7,020 nucleotides of DNA from Candidatus Acidiferrales bacterium (GTDB lineage: Bacteria > Acidobacteriota > Terriglobia > Acidoferrales > UBA7541), in contig JASHYE010000401.1 in the NCBI GenBank assembly GCA_030043155.1, positions 1 through 7,020 of the forward strand. Direction: 5' to 3'. Each line of letters begins with the position of its first letter. Position 1 is the stretch's first letter. A model generated the notes under the pieces. The model saw nothing but the letters and a program-made list of their open reading frames with translations. It did no database searches and was not told the DNA's origin. Shown here piece by piece: positions 4,355 through 7,020 of this stretch. The translations under genes and the position numbers were made by a program.

Positions 4355-6376
4355 ATGGGGCGAAGGGCCTTTCTGATTGGATTTCTTGCAGCGGCATGTT
4401 TCACGGCATTCGGCTGCGGCGGAAATGGTAACCCAGTCCCGCAAATCACTTCTCTTTCACCCACTGCGGTTCCTGCCGGTGAAGGTTCATTTATCCTTTC
4501 GATTTCCGGCACGAACGTGAACAGCTCATCAACCGTAAGCTTCGGCTCAAATACCCTTACGGTTCTCACCGTTCAGATACCCCCATGCCCTTCGCAAACC
4601 AATTGCATCGACACATTGCTCGTGAGTGTTCCGGCCGATCAAGTGAGCGCGGCGGGGGCTCAACAAGTCAGCGTGACGACGGCAGGACAGACATCGAATC
4701 AGGTGGCCTTCAACGTGACCACCCCGCAGATTTTGACGATGTTTCCCACTGCGGTCCCCGCGGGAGCGCCGACCTTTCCATTGACGCTGACCGTTCAGAA
4801 TGCTGCGCCGAACATGGATGTTGTCTTCGGTACGCAGGGAAATAGCAGTTCTCCCCTTGTTCCAGTTGGGCCGGTCTCGTGCAATCCGCCGACGGCGTGC
4901 ACGATTGTCGTTAACGTGCCTGCGGCAAGTGTCGCAAAAGCTGGCCCGATCCAAGTGACCGCTGCGAATCCCCTGGCTACCAGTGGTGGCGTCGCAATCA
5001 CAAATTTTATGGTAAGCGGCGGGGCCAGCAGCGGACAGTTCCCTATCGCTCAGTCAGCGAGTGGCGGAAAGCTGGGAAATGCTTCAAGCACGCATTCCTC
5101 TGTCTCCGATGGGGGACTCTTTGTGGCCTTCGATTCTACCGCGACGAATTTAAGCTCGATTTCAGGGAATGGCCTGTCGCAAGTTTACGTGACGCAGAAC
5201 TGCTTCGGTGCGAGCTCCTGCACGTCAGGTACAACGATGATTTCAGCAAATGGAACCTCGGCGGGCGCTGGCGGCGTAAACGGCAGCGACCGCCCCTCTA
5301 TTTCCGCGGACGGCAGATTCGTCGCGTTTGAGAGCGACGACACGAATCTCGTCTCTGGCGTGACGCAGGCGGTCGAGCAAATTTATCTGTACGATACCTG
5401 CAACAGCGTCTCTGGACCCGTGAAAAGCTGCACTCCGAAAATGACGCTCATCAGCGCCAATGGAAGCACTCCAGGAAATGCGCCGAGTCTCGCACCGTCA
5501 ATCAGCGCGTACGGTTTGTATATCGCGTTTCAGTCTTCAGCGACGAATTTGACCGCGTCGCATGTCCCCGCCAATGTCCAGGAGGTTTACCTTTATCAGA
5601 GCTGCTCAGGGGTAGCAGGCGCCATCACCGGATGCTCAGCAGGGACGACGCTGTTTTCCAAGGGCGCGAACGGGAATGCCGGCGACGCCGATTCCGTAAC
5701 GCCTTCGATCGATCCCGCCGGCCTCGCCGTGGCATTCGATTCGCTTGCGGATAACATGGTCTCCGGCATAGCTGCAAATGGCGCGAGCCAGATTTATGTG
5801 CGTTCAACCTGTCTTGAAGCGGTTCCGCTGTTGCAGTCGGGTTGCAAAACGCAAACCGTTCTGCTTTCAGGAGACGCGAGCAATCAACTCGGCGCGAGCG
5901 ACAGCATCACGCCGTCTCTCACGGATAACGGCGCCCTCTTCGGTGTTTTCGCGTCCGCCGCTCCGAATTTGCTCCCGCAAACTGCAGTCGCGCAGCAAAT
6001 TTTGGGCGCGCAGGTTTGTTTGACCTTGCCTACAACAGTGCCATGCACGCCGGGCCTTCGCGTGCTGTCGGTAAGTTCCAGTGGACAGCCCGGCGCGGCC
6101 GCAAGCTCCAATCCCTCCGCGGGAGGCACGCGCGTTGTCTTCACCTCTTTAGCCGGTCTGCTTTCTGGCGTAAGCGGGCAGCAAGTTTACGGTGTGCCGG
6201 CGTGCGCACCCTCATCGTGCGCGTCCTCGCCAACTCTGATTTCTGTGAACAGTTCGAAAACGCCAATTGGCGGTGACTTTGGTGCGCTCGGCGGAGGAGG
6301 GCTGGCTGCATTTTCAACTACCGGGAGTGCAGGCGCATCGGGTATCGGCGAAATTTTTCTTGCCGCGCCGTTTTAA
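4355..6376 (+). CDS. Secreted lipoprotein with two IPT/TIG domains and a PD40 (TolB-like) beta-propeller
   Basis: A 673-residue protein from ATG 4355, chosen by the RBS at 4343-4347. The signal peptide is MGRRAFLIGF plus a hydrophobic core, ending at Cys21 (TAFG-C), a probable though non-canonical lipobox. GRRAFL also resembles a twin-arginine signal. Residues about 27-122 and 123-220 are two Ig-like IPT/TIG domains, each opening with PQI-x-x-PTAVPAG-like sequence. From about 228 on, units of 65-70 residues repeat the PD40 pattern P-S-I-S-x-D-G-x-x-V-A-F-x-S, starting near 248, 314, 381, 450, 520 and 587. A last half unit is at 642-673. Segment 229-242 resembles the end of a unit, so it may complete the last blade to make seven. 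Six blades each carry a Cys pair: C283/C289, C349/C359, C417/C427, C486/C497, C555/C564 and C617/C622. Each TIG-like domain has one too: C78/C84 and C176/C182. No catalytic residues are recognised. A role in binding protein or carbohydrate at the cell surface is inferred. Confidence 0.88.
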   Translation: MGRRAFLIGFLAAACFTAFGCGGNGNPVPQITSLSPTAVPAGEGSFILSISGTNVNSSSTVSFGSNTLTVLTVQIPPCPSQTNCIDTLLVSVPADQVSAAGAQQVSVTTAGQTSNQVAFNVTTPQILTMFPTAVPAGAPTFPLTLTVQNAAPNMDVVFGTQGNSSSPLVPVGPVSCNPPTACTIVVNVPAASVAKAGPIQVTAANPLATSGGVAITNFMVSGGASSGQFPIAQSASGGKLGNASSTHSSVSDGGLFVAFDSTATNLSSISGNGLSQVYVTQNCFGASSCTSGTTMISANGTSAGAGGVNGSDRPSISADGRFVAFESDDTNLVSGVTQAVEQIYLYDTCNSVSGPVKSCTPKMTLISANGSTPGNAPSLAPSISAYGLYIAFQSSATNLTASHVPANVQEVYLYQSCSGVAGAITGCSAGTTLFSKGANGNAGDADSVTPSIDPAGLAVAFDSLADNMVSGIAANGASQIYVRSTCLEAVPLLQSGCKTQTVLLSGDASNQLGASDSITPSLTDNGALFGVFASAAPNLLPQTAVAQQILGAQVCLTLPTTVPCTPGLRVLSVSSSGQPGAAASSNPSAGGTRVVFTSLAGLLSGVSGQQVYGVPACAPSSCASSPTLISVNSSKTPIGGDFGALGGGGLAAFSTTGSAGASGIGEIFLAAPF

Positions 6377-6406
6377 CGATCTACTGCGCAATCACCTGGG
6401 TGCGCC

Positions 6407-6709
6407 TCAGTCCTGTTTGCGTAGAAAATGCTTCATCAGCGAATATCCGCCTGTCACCGGAAGCAAAATAATCTGCCGCCAAGTGGTTGCGTTCTGCCGC
6501 ACCTTCTCGTGCTCGCGTGAGGCGCGAATCTGCTCCTGCGCCACCATCATTGCCCCGTATTTTGCGAAGTCAACGCCGCACTTGTCGCATTTTCCGCCAT
6601 GCTGCTGAGTTGACCTGCACGAAGGGCATTTGTAGAGCAGCGTCGCGTGGCACCGCACACAAAACTGTGCCGTCTCGGCATTCGCCGTTTTGCACTTGGG
6701 ACATTCCAT
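6407..6709 (-). CDS. Small double zinc-ribbon protein
   Basis: A 100-residue protein with four C-x-x-C knuckles: C3/C6, C17/C20, C28/C31 and C41/C44. The spacing fits two consecutive zinc ribbons, each binding one zinc through four Cys. After the ribbons come a probable charged helix (about 52-73, AQEQIRASREHEKVRQ) and a basic, partly hydrophobic tail (about 77-98). No clear membrane segment or enzymatic domain is present. Double zinc ribbons of this kind occur in many small bacterial proteins of unknown function and may bind nucleic acid or protein. The start is ATG 6709, the first ATG of the frame, and the N-terminal MECPKC is typical of such proteins. No good Shine-Dalgarno is visible, although TAAAAT lies just upstream, so the transcript may have a very short leader. 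The gene is convergent with the lipoprotein gene; the stop codons are 30 bp apart. Confidence 0.82.
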   Translation of the reverse strand: MECPKCKTANAETAQFCVRCHATLLYKCPSCRSTQQHGGKCDKCGVDFAKYGAMMVAQEQIRASREHEKVRQNATTWRQIILLPVTGGYSLMKHFLRKQD

Positions 6710-6772
6710 GAGTTCATTTTAATCTGTGGGCGGTTGATTATTTGCCCCATGCTCAGGTTGTGTGCATTGCGC

Positions 6773-6797
6773 GCGACCTGTCCCGTTGGACAGCCGC
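6773..6797. repeat. Stable short hairpin between the zinc-ribbon gene and the right-edge gene
   Basis: CTGTCC (6778-6783) and GGACAG (6788-6793) form a perfect 6-bp stem around CGTT. GCG (6773-6775) and CGC (6795-6797) can extend it across a small internal loop. It lies 46 bp past the stop of the right-edge gene and upstream of the zinc-ribbon gene. No T-run follows on the minus strand, so termination is possible but unproven. Confidence 0.45.
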
Positions 6798-6842
6798 CTC
6801 TTCGATTAAACCTGATTACCCTTAGAACATCGCATACGCCAG

Positions 6843-7020
6843 TCAGCGGGCGTCGGTGTCGATGTGGACGTTCTTCAGTTCCTTGATTTGTGTGATTGCG
6901 ATGGCGTGAGTTCCTTTTCGCTCGAATACCGCGCCAGTGGCTTGCACGTACTTTCCGACAAAGGGCATCATCTTTTCCCGTTGGTCCGAATCGGGCATGT
7001 ACGCAGAGATGGGGAAATAT
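6843..7020 (-). CDS. C-terminal part of an uncharacterised protein, cut by right edge
   Basis: The minus-strand frame is open from base 7020 to the TGA at 6845-6843, giving the last 58 residues. The visible sequence begins YFPISAYMPDSDQREKMMPF. It then has the pattern VGKYVQATGAVFERKGTHAI, followed by AITQIKEL and ends HIDTDAR. The G-K-x-V-x-A-T-G-x-V strand pattern followed by a short turn and another hydrophobic strand resembles small OB-fold-like domains in bacterial exported proteins. That resemblance is from memory of the pattern, not a search. The start, signal peptide and full length lie outside the window. It is on the same strand as the zinc-ribbon gene, 133 bp upstream of it. Codon composition is coding-like and the frame has no stop. 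I am fairly sure it is a gene and unsure of its family. Confidence 0.68.
   Translation of the reverse strand, partial: YFPISAYMPDSDQREKMMPFVGKYVQATGAVFERKGTHAIAITQIKELKNVHIDTDAR

Noticed and set aside
4060..4569. Minus-strand open frame across the intergenic region and the lipoprotein start
   Set aside because: It crosses the TATAAT promoter and the RBS of the lipoprotein gene, and its product shows no recognisable domain.
6386..6405. GCGCA/TGCGC inverted repeat between convergent genes as a bidirectional terminator
   Set aside because: The stem is only 5 bp with a 10-nt loop and has no T-run on either side.
1..7020. Defence, toxin-antitoxin, CRISPR, prophage or biosynthetic cluster
   Set aside because: No nuclease, helicase, small paired toxin and antitoxin, repeat-spacer array, integrase or synthase motifs were seen in any frame.

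Overview
The window looks like chromosomal DNA from a free-living, GC-rich bacterium, most likely an Acidobacteriota (Terriglobia-like) genome. This is inferred from gene style: a PEP-CTERM surface protein, an exported TPR protein, a PilZ plus degenerate receiver protein, and an IPT/TIG plus PD40-propeller lipoprotein. No marker gene is present, so the assignment is tentative. I see no transposase, integrase, phage gene, tRNA, rRNA or CRISPR array.

Layout: (a) 1-184, minus: start of an exported protein cut by the left edge, with a strong ribosome binding site (RBS). (b) 442-1092, minus: short PEP-CTERM protein. The gap between these two holds a perfect 12-bp hairpin and a weak terminator-like element. 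(c) 1433-2743, minus: exported TPR protein with a TTG start. (d) 2744-3065: divergent intergenic region rich in hairpins. (e) 3066-4049, plus: PilZ domain fused to a receiver-like domain whose phosphoacceptor Asp appears to be Glu. (f) 4050-4354: intergenic region with direct repeats, a possible folded segment, and a good sigma70-type promoter. (g) 4355-6376, plus: secreted lipoprotein with two IPT/TIG domains and a probable seven-bladed PD40 propeller carrying regular Cys pairs. (h) 6407-6709, minus: double zinc-ribbon protein, convergent with (g). (i) 6843-7020, minus: C-terminal end of a further protein, cut by the right edge.

The genes do not form an obvious operon or pathway. Four of the seven are probably exported or surface-attached: the left-edge protein, the PEP-CTERM protein, the TPR protein and the lipoprotein. 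The PilZ protein suggests local c-di-GMP signalling, but nothing in the sequence links it directly to its neighbours. I did not find a clear undescribed multi-gene system. The most interesting items are the Asp-to-Glu pseudo-receiver, the disulfide-patterned propeller, and the structured non-coding segments on either side of the PilZ gene.
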